From an uncultured Lachnospiraceae bacterium (GTDB lineage Bacteria > Bacillota > Clostridia > Lachnospirales > Lachnospiraceae), in assembly GCA_900315945.1 (NCBI GenBank), contig ONAZ01000009.1:17569-81568 (forward strand): a stretch of 64,000 nt of DNA. The letters are read 5' to 3'. Under the pieces are notes generated by a model. That model was given only the letters and a program-made list of their open reading frames with translations. It did no database searches and was not told the origin of the DNA. Numbering within the stretch: position 1 is the stretch's first letter; the number at the start of each line of letters is the position of its first letter. Below are positions 37,331-46,285 of the stretch, piece after piece. Position numbers and translations under genes: made by a program.

Positions 37331-38602
37331 ATGGCTAATACCAGAAATGCAGGCAGAAAGCCTAAGCTAAGTAATGAACAATTAAATACCATTATAGGAA
37401 GATATAAAAGTGGTGAGACCTTATCCAGCCTCGCATTAGAAGCAGGCATATCCAAGCAGGCTCTCAGCAAGAGAATCAAAAATATGGATGCCAACAAAGA
37501 GACAACCCTTGACTATTATATTGATGGTGAACTATGTACGCGAATATCTATAGATACCAGCAGGCTCTCTCTTAGAATTGTAAATTATGCCTCCCAGTTG
37601 TCGAGGCGTGCCTTTGGATATATAGATAATCCTAATTGGACTGACCTACAGGATTTTCTTGACGATTATTATGAGACGAAAAATGACATTAAATCATTAA
37701 ACCAATACATAATGACGGATTCAATAGAGGACATTGACATACTCAGAGATAGCACATCTTCAAATAAATACTTAATCGTAGCAGATGACAACAAAACTAT
37801 TCCCAAGTTCTATTTTTCTAAGAAAGACAAAGTACTAAACAGAACCGATACTAATGGATATCAATTAAAAGGCACAACACATAATCGGCGTTATTTCGTC
37901 AAATCACAGGCAATCATGTCAGGAGTAGTTCTAAACGACCACCTTGTTGAGGTTATTGCAAGTGATATATGCAGGCAACTATCCATTCCATGTGTCCAAC
38001 AAAAACTCTGTCGCTTTATATATGAAGGGAAAAGCTATGAAGGTGTTTACTCAGAAAATTTTGAATTAGACGGATATACATTTATATCGTTTGAAAGTCT
38101 ACTTAACAGACAAGGCTTGTCAACAAAAGATGAAGATTTTATTGCATTAGACTCAATATCCAAGCTTAAATGGTGCGCGAAGCAACTATCTGTAATCGGA
38201 AGACTTGAATACAAAGACACCCTTAAGTATATGTTAGACCTTGCAATAATAGATTGCCTTATCGGTAATGTAGACCGGCACACAAGAAACTTCGGTCTAT
38301 TTTACAACGCCCATAGCACAAGATACGAAATACCTCTTGTATTCGACAATGGAATGGGGCTTTTCGAAAATGATTATTATAGAGATAGTTATAACACATT
38401 TGACGAAGCTATGCGAAATGTCTATGTGGCGCCTTACGGCGAAGACCCTTTTGATATGATTATTATGCTTAATGAAGAATTTGATTTGTCAAATATATAT
38501 CCTGCACTACAGGATTTGACTTACCCGGATATTCTGACAACGGAATATGCCTTAGAATATGAAAGGAGAATGTCAGACTATGTCAGAACCAAGATTCATT
38601 AA
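37331..38602 (+). CDS. HipA-like kinase with N-terminal HTH
   Basis: 423 residues. Residues 1-55 form a resolvase-type helix-turn-helix (ARKPKLS-like opening, SGETLSSLALEAGISKQALS). The C-terminal half has HipA/CtkA kinase signatures: catalytic loop IIDCLIGNVDRHTRNFGLF with Asp and Asn, and the metal motif PLVFDNGMGLF. A DNA-binding domain fused in the kinase itself is unlike classical HipBA, in which a separate HipB binds DNA. AGGAG precedes the ATG. It overlaps the small downstream gene by 23 bases. Likely a toxin or regulatory Ser/Thr kinase; target unknown. Confidence 0.78.
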   Translation: MANTRNAGRKPKLSNEQLNTIIGRYKSGETLSSLALEAGISKQALSKRIKNMDANKETTLDYYIDGELCTRISIDTSRLSLRIVNYASQLSRRAFGYIDNPNWTDLQDFLDDYYETKNDIKSLNQYIMTDSIEDIDILRDSTSSNKYLIVADDNKTIPKFYFSKKDKVLNRTDTNGYQLKGTTHNRRYFVKSQAIMSGVVLNDHLVEVIASDICRQLSIPCVQQKLCRFIYEGKSYEGVYSENFELDGYTFISFESLLNRQGLSTKDEDFIALDSISKLKWCAKQLSVIGRLEYKDTLKYMLDLAIIDCLIGNVDRHTRNFGLFYNAHSTRYEIPLVFDNGMGLFENDYYRDSYNTFDEAMRNVYVAPYGEDPFDMIIMLNEEFDLSNIYPALQDLTYPDILTTEYALEYERRMSDYVRTKIH

Positions 38603-38945
38603 TAATCTAAAAGGAACTCTATATTACTTAGAAACACCCCTTTTAAACTTTACAATCGAGAATAGACATCTAACACATTATGAAGATTTGAACAATACAA
38701 AGCTCTTCCCTCCGGAGCTTGCTCTATATGGTGTTTCCTATGGAAATATCAATGAGTTCTTCTTACGGCGAACCATGGAGGAAGGCTGTATGCTATATAG
38801 AGAACATCTTCGTGCTATTGGCATGGATTCATTCAACTTCGATGAGTATATCAGAAAAAACAACGGCAACAATAATCTGGATAATTATTGGGTTAGATTC
38901 GAAGACTTCGGCGCAAAAACCTTCGCTATGCTGACTCGAACGTAA
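38580..38945 (+). CDS. small partner of the HipA-like kinase
   Basis: 121 residues from ATG at 38580 (MSEPRFINNLKGTLYYLETP), with AGGAG 13 bases upstream inside the kinase gene. The motif DNYWVRFEDF near the end and its position overlapping a HipA-like kinase resemble the separate N-subdomain partner seen beside split HipA-type kinases in Firmicutes. I infer antitoxin or regulatory subunit; the sequence alone does not prove it. Confidence 0.6.
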   Translation: MSEPRFINNLKGTLYYLETPLLNFTIENRHLTHYEDLNNTKLFPPELALYGVSYGNINEFFLRRTMEEGCMLYREHLRAIGMDSFNFDEYIRKNNGNNNLDNYWVRFEDFGAKTFAMLTRT

Positions 38946-39065
38946 ATAGCGCCGTAGATAAAAAAGATGCTCTCGATACTCTACCCCGGGATGTTTTATG
39001 TTCTCTTTTGCATTTCTTCACTAGTAAATTGTTGAATGGCTGTATCAACTATGCTAGAATCAGAT

Positions 39066-39096
39066 GTTGACAAAAGGTCCGCGTCCCCTTTTCAAC
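39066..39096. repeat. REP-like palindrome, copy 2
   Basis: 31 bases, GTTGACAAAAGG and CCCCTTTTCAAC arms around TCCGCGT. Related to copy 1 at 37241-37270 with imperfect arms. Confidence 0.7.
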
Positions 39097-39134
39097 CTTA
39101 AGCAGACCATCTTTTTATTAATAAACATGAAAAA

Positions 39135-39167
39135 AATGGAGCGTGGTAAACCTCACCACACTCCATT
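39135..39167 (-). terminator. intrinsic terminator of the lipoprotein gene
   Basis: Minus-strand stem AATGGAG/CTCCATT plus GTGGT/ACCAC with one mismatch between, followed by TTTTTTT. 27 bases past the stop. Confidence 0.88.
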
Positions 39168-39194
39168 AAACATACTTAACTTATAATATAGTTA

Positions 39195-39659
39195 TTATTC
39201 TACTACTTGCATTTGATCAACAATCTTACCTAATGATTCAATCATTGTTACCATAGAATCATTCATCTTCTTGTAATCATCCTGAGATTTGAAATCACTC
39301 TCTTGAAGTTGTCCCATCTCTTCGATTACCTTCTTTGCTTCGCCCATAAGATTCTCAACCTGGTCATCTTGCTTAATCTGCTTATTCATGTATAAGCTCT
39401 CTACCTGATTATAACACTCTACTAAGATTGCATAATTTGTCTGTAAATCAGCAAATGTTATATCACCTTCTGGTTTAACAGGTGTCTTAGCTGTTGTCGT
39501 TGTAGTAGTAGTTGTTGTACCATTTGAATCAGTCTTTTGAGTAGTTGTAGTTGTTGTTCCATCATCATTTGTAGTTGTCTTAGTTGAACATGAACAACCT
39601 GCAAGAAGTGATGTAGCCATTACTCCTGCTGCAAATAATACCAATAACTTCTTTCTCAT
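39195..39659 (-). CDS. Thr-rich lipoprotein, function unknown
   Basis: 154 residues. Signal sequence with lipobox LLAGC (MRKKLLVLFAAGVMATSLLA), so the mature Cys is lipidated outside the membrane. Then a Thr/Asn/Gly low-complexity linker (TTTTTTQKTDSNG type) and a helical domain (FADLQTNYAILVECYNQVES to the end) that looks like a short coiled coil. No recognised family. Monocistronic: its own terminator follows. Confidence 0.8.
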   Translation of the reverse strand: MRKKLLVLFAAGVMATSLLAGCSCSTKTTTNDDGTTTTTTQKTDSNGTTTTTTTTTAKTPVKPEGDITFADLQTNYAILVECYNQVESLYMNKQIKQDDQVENLMGEAKKVIEEMGQLQESDFKSQDDYKKMNDSMVTMIESLGKIVDQMQVVE

Positions 39660-39834
39660 TTTGTACTCCCCTCTCTTTACAATAAGATAAATTTAACTTC
39701 TATATGGCAAAACCATTTCTTGCCACACTCGAAATTATAACAAATAGATTTTATTCCGTAAAGACTTTTTGTTCACATTTTAGACACATTTTACCAACTA
39801 TGGAATATGAACCAATCAACCATTCCTCGTCGCA

Positions 39835-40893
39835 CTATGGTTGTAATGTAAAATTCATCTTCACAGGATTGTGATCTGTGTAAGCGAATTTCTCATCAAG
39901 GTTCTTAACTTCATTAACTGTTACATTATTAGATACAATGAATCCGTCAATGATGTATAGCTGGGTGTCAGGTCTGAGTGCTGTATCGTCCAGTCTGCAA
40001 GTTGCCACATTGTCTGCAACTGCAAATGAGAAACCTTCTGCAAGATCAGAATTATTAATTATACCTGGCGCCCATTTATTATTCTTCTTCGTATCCTCTG
40101 TTAATGGGAAGGAATTCGCAACAGGTTCAAATGTCTGATTAAAGTCACCACCTGCTATAACATAATTGCCTTTCTTATACTCCTCAGAGAGTAGATCCAT
40201 AAGTTGCTTAGTCTGAGCTATCTTTCCTTCACCAGAATCATACGCCTCTAGGTGTAGATTAACAAGTACCAATTCCTTATCACTTCCTTGAATAGGAATA
40301 CGAGTCTCTAATAAGCATCTCTTAAGATTCACCATTGATATTGGCCAACTAAATGATATAGGAAGCTGATAACGAGTAGCAGATGTTACTCCATAGCCTG
40401 TCATAGTAACTATTCCAGCCTTAACCTTGCCCATACCTTTGTTAAATGGAACATAGAATACATCGAAGTTAGGAGCAAACATAGAAGACTGGCCCGTAGC
40501 CTTCTGGAATATAGGAAGTTCATCTATATAGTAACTTCTCTTTGCATCACGATCTACTTCTTGCAAGAAGTTAATATCTGCTTTTTCTCTAGAAAGAATC
40601 GCTGCCATACCATCAAGATTCTTCTTAACTAAATCTTCGCTCTCAGGAATAACTGTATTTCCTCCGTCAAAATAACAATCCTGATCAGAAGACAATGCGC
40701 CATATCCCACGTTAAATGTTAGTATTGACGCAGGTGTTCCCGCCTGCAATACTCCTTTTTGAGGATTCTCTACCTCAACGTCTTCCACATCCTTAGGCTT
40801 ATACTCGTTAATTGCAAATACCCCTAAAAATATTGCAACCGCTAGTACAAGAACTCCTATTATACTAGCTAATACAATTAAAAACTTCTTCAT
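39835..40893 (-). CDS. membrane-anchored endonuclease/exonuclease/phosphatase-family protein
   Basis: 352 residues. One N-terminal membrane helix (MKKFLIVLASIIGVLVLAVA), then an EEP fold: LTFNVGYGAL, INFLQEVD (metal Glu), LVLVNLHLEAYD, YVIAGGDFNQ, and C-terminal TDHNPVKMNF with the catalytic His. The domain hydrolyses phosphodiesters (nucleic acid, sphingomyelin-like or phosphoinositide); substrate unknown. It faces the outside. It follows the GPH transporter by 38 bases. GGGGG before the ATG at 40893 sets the start. Confidence 0.88.
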   Translation of the reverse strand: MKKFLIVLASIIGVLVLAVAIFLGVFAINEYKPKDVEDVEVENPQKGVLQAGTPASILTFNVGYGALSSDQDCYFDGGNTVIPESEDLVKKNLDGMAAILSREKADINFLQEVDRDAKRSYYIDELPIFQKATGQSSMFAPNFDVFYVPFNKGMGKVKAGIVTMTGYGVTSATRYQLPISFSWPISMVNLKRCLLETRIPIQGSDKELVLVNLHLEAYDSGEGKIAQTKQLMDLLSEEYKKGNYVIAGGDFNQTFEPVANSFPLTEDTKKNNKWAPGIINNSDLAEGFSFAVADNVATCRLDDTALRPDTQLYIIDGFIVSNNVTVNEVKNLDEKFAYTDHNPVKMNFTLQP

Positions 40894-40931
40894 TAAATAC
40901 CCCCTACTTTTCTTAAGCAAAAACAAACTAG

Positions 40932-42440
40932 TTACTCTTCAACAACATCTTTTGTCTTTTTTAATTCAAGTTCATCACATATTCTCTTATACTCATCTTC
41001 ATCTAGCTTATAGAACTTATGATATATAAACCATGATATAAGCATAAATGCACAAGGAATAAGTGTAAGTGCAATCAAGAGTCCTACGTTCTGTGTATGA
41101 CCAACTGATGCAATAACTTGATCGATCTGAGCAGACTTCTCTTCTGCGCTAATTGCTCCTTCATTGGCAAGCTGTTCTAAGTCTTGAATCTCGTTAGTAT
41201 AATCTGTAACTCTACATATTATATATGTTACTGTTGTAATTACAACTACAAGTGATGTTGCAAGCTTTGTCAAAAATGGTCTCATAGATGTAATGATTCC
41301 TTCATCACGAGTACCGAATATCAGCTCGTTATACTCTACTGTATTAATAATAGAAATCATCATTACAAGATATAATCCATATTGGCCAAAGTTGGCAAGC
41401 ATAAATCCTACTGTAAATACCCAGAACTTAACAGTATCTCCCGTAGGCATTAATAATCCAGAAGCAAACTGAATTATATATCCAATAACAGCTACCACCA
41501 TCATTATCTTAAGAAGTGGCTTACGATTAATCTTCCTTGAAATCATTGGATAGAACAACATTAGTAGCGCAGTAACAGCCATTCCTATCGTTGTAAATGT
41601 GGAATAAAGGCCACCTTCATATCCAAATTCAAAATAAATATAGTTAGCACCAACGCCTCCTACGGCGATATTATTACCAATTTCCTGTATCAAAAAGCAC
41701 ACGCACATTACTAGTAGTTGCTTGTTACCGCCAATTGTCTTAACAATCTTTTTTAAGCTAACTTTTGTAGCTGGCTTTGCCATATCATCTCTGTTCTCTT
41801 TAACGCCAAAGATTGTAAATAAACTGAAAGCTGGAGCTAAAATACAAATTATTAAAGCTATTCTTCCATATGCTGTCTGAGCATTTCCACCAAGAGCATA
41901 TGCACCTGTAGTAAAGAGCGGAATTGCCACTGATGCAGCAACATTTCCAATTCCAGCAAAAAGTGTTGCTCTTGATGTAAATTGATTCCTTGAATTATTA
42001 TCCTTCGACAATGCAGGAATCATTCCCCAATATGCTATATCATTCATTGTATAAGTAATTGAATATAGGAAATATACTATTCCAAATACCCAGATAAATG
42101 GCCATCCTTGAAGTGTGGTATTGAATGTAACATATACAACTACACATGTACTAATAAGACCAATTACAAGCCATGGCTTGAACTTACCAAAGTTGCTTCG
42201 AGTTCTTTCAATAATATTACCCATTAGTGGGTCATTGATTGCATCAAATACTCTTGCCGCAACCATAATTGCGGTAATAGCAACAAGCTGTGCATTAGTT
42301 AAATCCCTAGTATATAGTACATATAGATATACGAAATTCGTAAAAAGAACGTATATCATATCGCGCCCAACTGTACCTAGCGGATAGAACCAGAGATTCT
42401 TCTTCTTGTTCTGTACCTCTACTGATTGTTTCTCCTCCAT
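40932..42440 (-). CDS. GPH-family sugar:cation symporter
   Basis: About 502 residues with 12 membrane helices. N-terminal WFYPLGTVGRDMIYVLFTNF and DAINDPLMGNIIERTRSNFG match the glycoside-pentoside-hexuronide:cation symporters (MelB/XylP type). Substrate cannot be told and no glycoside hydrolase lies beside it; the neighbour is the EEP protein. The ATG at 42440 follows AAGGGGGGG. Confidence 0.88.
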   Translation of the reverse strand: MEEKQSVEVQNKKKNLWFYPLGTVGRDMIYVLFTNFVYLYVLYTRDLTNAQLVAITAIMVAARVFDAINDPLMGNIIERTRSNFGKFKPWLVIGLISTCVVVYVTFNTTLQGWPFIWVFGIVYFLYSITYTMNDIAYWGMIPALSKDNNSRNQFTSRATLFAGIGNVAASVAIPLFTTGAYALGGNAQTAYGRIALIICILAPAFSLFTIFGVKENRDDMAKPATKVSLKKIVKTIGGNKQLLVMCVCFLIQEIGNNIAVGGVGANYIYFEFGYEGGLYSTFTTIGMAVTALLMLFYPMISRKINRKPLLKIMMVVAVIGYIIQFASGLLMPTGDTVKFWVFTVGFMLANFGQYGLYLVMMISIINTVEYNELIFGTRDEGIITSMRPFLTKLATSLVVVITTVTYIICRVTDYTNEIQDLEQLANEGAISAEEKSAQIDQVIASVGHTQNVGLLIALTLIPCAFMLISWFIYHKFYKLDEDEYKRICDELELKKTKDVVEE

Positions 42441-42528
42441 TATAACCCCCCCTTTATAACACATTTTGAACACATTTATTATATGAAGAAATTATAGCAC
42501 CACTTGTTGGTGGCTTCAAGTATATTAA

Positions 42529-44514
42529 CTACATATCCCTCAGCGAATTCTTAAGCTCAATCACCTGGTCTCTATAGTCTGCTGCAAGCTCGAAGTTAAG
42601 GTCGGCTGCAGCTTTACCCATCTTGTCAGTCAGCTTCTTAATTAATGCTTCAAGTTCTTCTTTATCCATTGCATCAACACCAGTAAGCATCTCGTTATCT
42701 TCTGCAGCTATTTCCTTGTAAATGCTAATCTGATCCTGAACTGCTTTCTTAATAGTGGTTGGTGTAATGTTATGTTCTTCATTATATTGCTTCTGAATCT
42801 CTCGACGTCTGTTAGTCTCATCAATAGCCAACTTCATTGAATCAGTAATACTATCTGCATACATAATAACCCGACCTTCTGTGTTACGCGCAGCCCTACC
42901 AATTGTCTGAATAAGGGATGTCTCTGATCGAAGAAATCCCTCCTTATCAGCATCTAGAATTGCAACAAGGGCAATCTCTGGTATATCAAGTCCTTCACGA
43001 AGAAGATTAATTCCAACAAGTACATCGAATACTCCCAGCCTCAAATCCCTTATTATCTCTGTTCTCTCTAGAGTATCAATATCAGAATGAAGATACTTAA
43101 CTTTGATTCCTAGTTCCTGCATATAAGTTGTAAGATCTTCTGCCATCCTTTTTGTAAGAGTTGTAACTAATGTCTTAAACCCTGCATCAGTTGTACTTCT
43201 AATCTCTCCTATAAGATCATCAATCTGGCCCTCAATTGGATGAATTGAAACCTCCGGATCAAGAAGTCCTGTTGGCCTAATTATCTGCTCTGCATAAAGA
43301 AGCTCGTGCTCTCTCTCATAATCTCCTGGAGTAGCGGACACAAATAACATCTGATCAATCTTACTTTCAAATTCTTCAAAATTAAGAGGTCTATTCTCTC
43401 TCGATGAAGGAAGTCTAAACCCATAATCTATTAGGGAATTCTTCCTAGAGAGATTCCCTGCATACATTCCTCTAACCTGTGGAAGGGTAATGTGTGATTC
43501 GTCTACTATAATAAGAAAGTCATCTCCAAAATAATCTATTAATGTCTCTGGCATTCCCTTTTTTCTCTGGCTGGTTAAATACCATGAGTAATTCTCGATA
43601 CCGCTACAAAAGCCAGTCTCTCTTAGCATCTCAATATCATAATTAGTTCTCTCACTTATTCGTTGAGCTTCAATTAATTTATCTTCTGATTTGAAATACT
43701 TAACTCGCTCATCTAATTCAACTTCAATCTCCTTACATGCTGCCTCAATCTTCTCCTTTGGAACAACATAGTGAGATGCAGGAAATATTGCCACATGATT
43801 CATTTCTTTTTTTACAGCATGAGTTATTGTATCAATAACAACTATTCTATCTATCTCATCGCCGAAGAATTCTACTCTATATGCATATTCTGATATATTA
43901 GCAGGATAAATCTCTAGTACATCACCTCTAACTCTAAATGTACCCCTTGCAAAATCCATATCATTTCTTACATATTGCATATCAATTAGTTCTCTAATAA
44001 CCTGATCTCTATCCTTCAAATCTCCAGGTCTAAGAGATACCATTAGATTCTCGTAATCTTCTGGTGAACCAATTCCATAGATACATGATACAGACGATAC
44101 TACTATTACATCTTTTCGTTCTGCTAAAGATGCTGTGGCAGAGAGTCTAAGTTTATCTATTTCATCATTAATAGAAGAATCCTTGGCAATATATGTATCA
44201 GTGGATGCCACATAAGCTTCCGGCTGATAGTAGTCATAATAGGACACGAAATACTCTACAGCATTCTCTGGGAAGAACTCTTTCATCTCAGAATAAAGCT
44301 GTGCAGCTAGTGTCTTATTATGAGATAGTATCAGCGTAGGCTTTCCAAGTGCTGCTATAACATTTGCCATGGTAAATGTCTTACCAGAACCAGTAACACC
44401 TAGAAGAGTCTCCATCTGATTTCCTTCTTTGAAACCTTTCACAAGTTTATCTATGGCTTGAGGCTGATCCCCTGTTGGTTCATATTGTGAATGTAATTTA
44501 AAATCTGCTTTCAT
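42529..44514 (-). CDS. uvrB: excinuclease ABC subunit B
   Basis: 661-residue helicase-like damage-verification subunit of nucleotide excision repair. Walker A GVTGSGKT (about 39-46), the beta-hairpin region with [24 protein letters not shown] box, QTIGRAARN motif VI, and a C-terminal UVR domain ([20 protein letters not shown]) that contacts UvrC. Preceded by a chemotaxis receptor gene with 12 bases between, an unusual co-transcription. Confidence 0.98.
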   Translation of the reverse strand: MKADFKLHSQYEPTGDQPQAIDKLVKGFKEGNQMETLLGVTGSGKTFTMANVIAALGKPTLILSHNKTLAAQLYSEMKEFFPENAVEYFVSYYDYYQPEAYVASTDTYIAKDSSINDEIDKLRLSATASLAERKDVIVVSSVSCIYGIGSPEDYENLMVSLRPGDLKDRDQVIRELIDMQYVRNDMDFARGTFRVRGDVLEIYPANISEYAYRVEFFGDEIDRIVVIDTITHAVKKEMNHVAIFPASHYVVPKEKIEAACKEIEVELDERVKYFKSEDKLIEAQRISERTNYDIEMLRETGFCSGIENYSWYLTSQRKKGMPETLIDYFGDDFLIIVDESHITLPQVRGMYAGNLSRKNSLIDYGFRLPSSRENRPLNFEEFESKIDQMLFVSATPGDYEREHELLYAEQIIRPTGLLDPEVSIHPIEGQIDDLIGEIRSTTDAGFKTLVTTLTKRMAEDLTTYMQELGIKVKYLHSDIDTLERTEIIRDLRLGVFDVLVGINLLREGLDIPEIALVAILDADKEGFLRSETSLIQTIGRAARNTEGRVIMYADSITDSMKLAIDETNRRREIQKQYNEEHNITPTTIKKAVQDQISIYKEIAAEDNEMLTGVDAMDKEELEALIKKLTDKMGKAAADLNFELAADYRDQVIELKNSLRDM

Positions 44515-44526
44515 ACCGCCTGAGTA

Positions 44527-45831
44527 CTAATCCTGAATCTGTTCAACCTTCTGCTGTGCCAAATCACTCATGCCCTTGATTGTCTCTGTAAGCGTAGTAG
44601 ATACTTTGGTGATACGCTCAGTGTTCTCGTTACATGTACCAACCGAACTACGCAGATTAGAGACATTACTAATCGCACTTTCTGCTCCGCGGGCGTTCTC
44701 CTGCGCAGTCTCTGTAAGACTGGCAATACCGATTTCTATAATCTTACTGTGCTCAGAAACTCCATCAACCTCTGTATCAATAGCGGCAATTGAATCAACA
44801 ACAGCGTCAACCTCTTCGTTAAGCTGTCCAAATATCTGTTGCGTAGAAGTAATCTTGTCCGTCTGCTCTGCAAATGCTTCCGCAACCTGCTCTGTAATCT
44901 TAACGCTGTTCTCAGAATTAGCCATTAGTTCATTGACTATGCCCGTAATCTGGTCAGCAGATGTCTTAGACTGATCTGCCAATATCCTAATCTCTTCGGC
45001 AACTACCGCAAATCCTTTGCCCTGTTCACCGGCTCTCGCCGCCTCAATGGATGCATTAAGCGCAAGCAAATTGGTCTGTCCTGCTATTCCTGTAATAATA
45101 TCTGCCGCAGCCTGAATCTCATTAACAGACTTATTGGTCTTATCCGTCTGAGACTTAACCTGACCGATTGCATCCGCATTGATATTATTCATTCTAACAA
45201 GTTCCTTCATAATATCTTCTGCGTCATCATTACATTTCTTAACATTCTCAGCACCACTGTTAAGGTTGCTTATGTTCTCTGCTATATTATCAATCGCTCT
45301 GCCTATAGCATCTATCTTTTCTCTTAGCTCCTCAACCTCTGCCACCTGCGTAGAGGAGTTGTCTCCAATTACCGTTACGGCTTCTTCTGCATCAGACACT
45401 GCCGATGACATATTCTCGAAGGATTCACTGAAAGAAACGGTTGTTCCTTCCAATTCATCAGTTGCTTCTCTTATTGTTGCAACGACGTTGGTTATATCAT
45501 TGACACTTCCCTGAATGTTTCTAACCATGTCACCAAGCTCATCCTTTCTCTGAGATAACTCTTCTATTTTTTTCTTTGCCTTGGGATTGGTTATCCTTGC
45601 CGACTCGCCCTTTGTAACTACTGTCACTAACTGCTCTAACAGCGCTTTCACAATCGCGAATAATCCCACAAAGGTAGCAACAACAAGGACAATTAGGATA
45701 ATAGTTGCCACGATGAAATTAAGTATGCCAAATTGCATCAGTAGCATAACTATAATAATTCCCAAAATTGTACCAGACAGAAAGCCTAACATAGGCTTAA
45801 GAATCTTAGATGATGCTTTTTTTTTCTTCAT
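44527..45831 (-). CDS. methyl-accepting chemotaxis-type protein lacking an extracellular sensor
   Basis: 434 residues. Two N-terminal membrane helices (about 12-62) are separated by just a few residues, so there is no periplasmic-type ligand domain. The signalling domain hairpin tip is [39 protein letters not shown]. It may sense membrane state or act with other receptors through CheW/CheA. No HAMP is obvious. Confidence 0.92.
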   Translation of the reverse strand: MKKKKASSKILKPMLGFLSGTILGIIIVMLLMQFGILNFIVATIILIVLVVATFVGLFAIVKALLEQLVTVVTKGESARITNPKAKKKIEELSQRKDELGDMVRNIQGSVNDITNVVATIREATDELEGTTVSFSESFENMSSAVSDAEEAVTVIGDNSSTQVAEVEELREKIDAIGRAIDNIAENISNLNSGAENVKKCNDDAEDIMKELVRMNNINADAIGQVKSQTDKTNKSVNEIQAAADIITGIAGQTNLLALNASIEAARAGEQGKGFAVVAEEIRILADQSKTSADQITGIVNELMANSENSVKITEQVAEAFAEQTDKITSTQQIFGQLNEEVDAVVDSIAAIDTEVDGVSEHSKIIEIGIASLTETAQENARGAESAISNVSNLRSSVGTCNENTERITKVSTTLTETIKGMSDLAQQKVEQIQD

Positions 45832-45968
45832 GCAAAAACCCTACCTTCCAATATATGATATAATATGTGTCGAAGCATAAATATGCTCCCAATTGCCATT
45901 ATACCACAAAAAGCTATATATATGTTATAATTATTGAAAAAGGTTCGTCCGGATTGGAGGTATACACA

Positions 45969-46193
45969 ATGAAGAAATCTATGGATAAAATAAAAGACAT
46001 GATAAGCGACCCAAATTTGCAAAAGACTCTTGTAAAAGTTATGAATGCCAGCTCACCAGAAGAAATAATGACAATTGCCAGCGAAGATGGAATAGCACTT
46101 ACTCCTGAGCAGGCTCAGACAATCTTTGATGGAAAAAACAGCGACAAAGAGATAAGCTCAGACGATCTAAAAGAAATCCAAAAAATACTATAA
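45969..46193 (+). CDS. Nif11-like small protein
   Basis: 74 residues, ATG at 45969 with GGAGG upstream. The sequence DPNLQKTLVKVMNASSPEEI followed by MTIASEDGIALTPEQAQTIF resembles Nif11-type leader domains of RiPP precursors and small nif-cluster proteins. No double-Gly cleavage site or Cys/Ser/Thr-rich core follows; it ends DDLKEIQKIL. No modification enzyme is nearby. It is therefore a stand-alone Nif11-like domain, or a short regulatory protein. A TATAAT at 45926-45931 may be its promoter. Confidence 0.7.
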   Translation: MKKSMDKIKDMISDPNLQKTLVKVMNASSPEEIMTIASEDGIALTPEQAQTIFDGKNSDKEISSDDLKEIQKIL

Positions 46194-46204
46194 GAAAAAA
46201 TAAA

Positions 46205-46260
46205 ATCCTCAGATATTAATCCTTCGCTTTTATAAACCAAGAATTAAAATATCTGAGGAT
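46205..46260. terminator. bidirectional terminator between convergent genes
   Basis: A perfect 13-bp stem ATCCTCAGATATT/AATATCTGAGGAT with a 30-base loop, flanked by A/T-rich tails on both sides (ATTTT on plus, TTATTTTTT on minus). Confidence 0.75.
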
Positions 46261-46285
46261 ATTTTATGTCATGAATCTCTTTACA

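Noticed and set aside
42488..42510. Terminator after uvrB (CACCA/TGGTG hairpin)
   Set aside because: Short stem and no T run on the minus strand.
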